From contig JAJZLX010000162.1 in the NCBI GenBank assembly GCA_021850555.1, positions 1 through 5,325 on the forward strand: 5,325 nt of DNA, written 5' to 3'. The DNA comes from Pseudomonadota bacterium (lineage in GTDB: Bacteria > Pseudomonadota > Gammaproteobacteria > Steroidobacterales > Steroidobacteraceae). The position numbers were made by a program, and so were the translations under genes. Under the pieces are notes generated by a model. That model made no database searches, was not told the origin of the DNA, and was given only the letters and a program-made list of their open reading frames with translations. This document shows, in pieces, positions 4,915 to 5,325 of this stretch; within the stretch, counting starts at the first letter, position 1, and each line of letters opens with the position of its first letter.

Positions 4915-5325
4915 ATGGGCGCGTATTTCGGCTCGAAGGCGACCTCGGGGTTGTGCCAGGCGATTATCGCCCTGATGCCCCCGCACGACACCTATATTGA
5001 GAGTCACCTCGGGGGCGGTGCGATCATGAAGCGCAAGCCGCCGGCGCTGCGCAACATTGGTATCGATCGCAATGAGCGGGCGCTGGAGAAGTTCCAGTGC
5101 GCCTACCCGGTGGAGCGGATGCATGCCGACGCGCACCGGTTCCTGGCGGAGTTTGACTATCAGGGACGGGAGCTCGTGTACTGCGATCCGCCGTACCTGC
5201 ACGCCACACGCAGCTCCGAGCGGCGCTATCGGTTTGAGTACGAGGAGTCCGATCACCTGGAGCTGCTTGCGTTGCTGAAGAAGCTGCCCTGCCCGGTGAT
5301 CCTCTCTGGCTATCCCTCGGCACTG
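4915..5325 (+). CDS. D12-class N6-adenine DNA methyltransferase (Dam-like), 5' part
   Basis: The frame is open for 137 codons to the window edge. It starts MGAYFGSKATSG, the AdoMet-binding motif X region of D12 (Dam-like) enzymes. Motif I follows as HLGGGAI (31-37). An acidic residue in GIDRNERAL (D51) suits contact with the cofactor ribose. The catalytic motif IV is YCDPPYL, with DPPY at 91-94, the signature for methylating adenine N6. Motif order and spacing are normal, so the visible part looks functional. The ATG at 4915 is the first start after an in-frame TAG at 4861-4863; a weak AGG lies 5 bases upstream. The C-terminus and any partner endonuclease are beyond the edge, so it could be an orphan, a phage or plasmid gene, or part of a restriction-modification pair. 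It has its own promoter and is oriented away from all intact genes to its left. Confidence 0.9.
   Translation, partial: MGAYFGSKATSGLCQAIIALMPPHDTYIESHLGGGAIMKRKPPALRNIGIDRNERALEKFQCAYPVERMHADAHRFLAEFDYQGRELVYCDPPYLHATRSSERRYRFEYEESDHLELLALLKKLPCPVILSGYPSAL

Noticed and set aside
4816..5256. A 146-codon minus-strand frame at the right edge
   Set aside because: It is antisense to the methyltransferase, which has clear catalytic motifs in the plus frame.

Overview
The window looks like a GC-rich proteobacterial chromosome or accessory segment, crowded with insertion-sequence debris. The proteobacterial assignment is an inference. It rests on base composition, the mix of IS families (IS630, IS1182, IS200/IS605), and an alcohol dehydrogenase that resembles, from memory, the geraniol dehydrogenases of Castellaniella and Thauera. 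No rRNA, tRNA or CRISPR array was seen.

Layout, left to right. Positions 1-99 (minus) hold the first 33 codons of an IS630-type transposase cut by the window edge. Positions 170-1701 are a complete IS1182-family element bounded by 14-bp perfect inverted repeats and a CTAG on both sides. Its transposase (minus, 1627-278) is a pseudogene carrying two in-frame amber codons. Only 26 bp beyond the element lies the 3' end of an intact zinc-dependent, GeoA-like alcohol dehydrogenase (minus, 2847-1732). Its start codon overlaps the stop of a small Cys-rich frame that looks like a decayed zinc-ribbon gene (about 3180-2844).

Positions about 3172-3450 look like a collapsed IS605-type element: a tnpB 3' end on the minus strand and a tnpA 3' end on the plus strand, each followed by a hairpin, with the gene bodies deleted. 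Next is an intact gene for a six-helix membrane protein (minus, 4166-3489), tentatively of the AveC-like family. About 680 bp without a recognisable gene follow. Last comes a strong-looking promoter with an embedded palindrome, driving the first 137 codons of a D12-class adenine DNA methyltransferase (plus, 4915 to the edge).

How the parts relate: the dehydrogenase and the membrane protein lie on the same strand and could once have belonged to a terpenoid or lipid alcohol pathway, but the IS605 scar separates them and co-transcription is not shown. The methyltransferase points the other way, has its own promoter, and probably belongs to a separate mobile or phage-derived module continuing past the right edge. 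The most notable signals are the collapsed IS605 element, the double-amber transposase, the palindrome inside the methyltransferase promoter, and the decayed zinc-ribbon gene. I found no convincing new multi-gene system.
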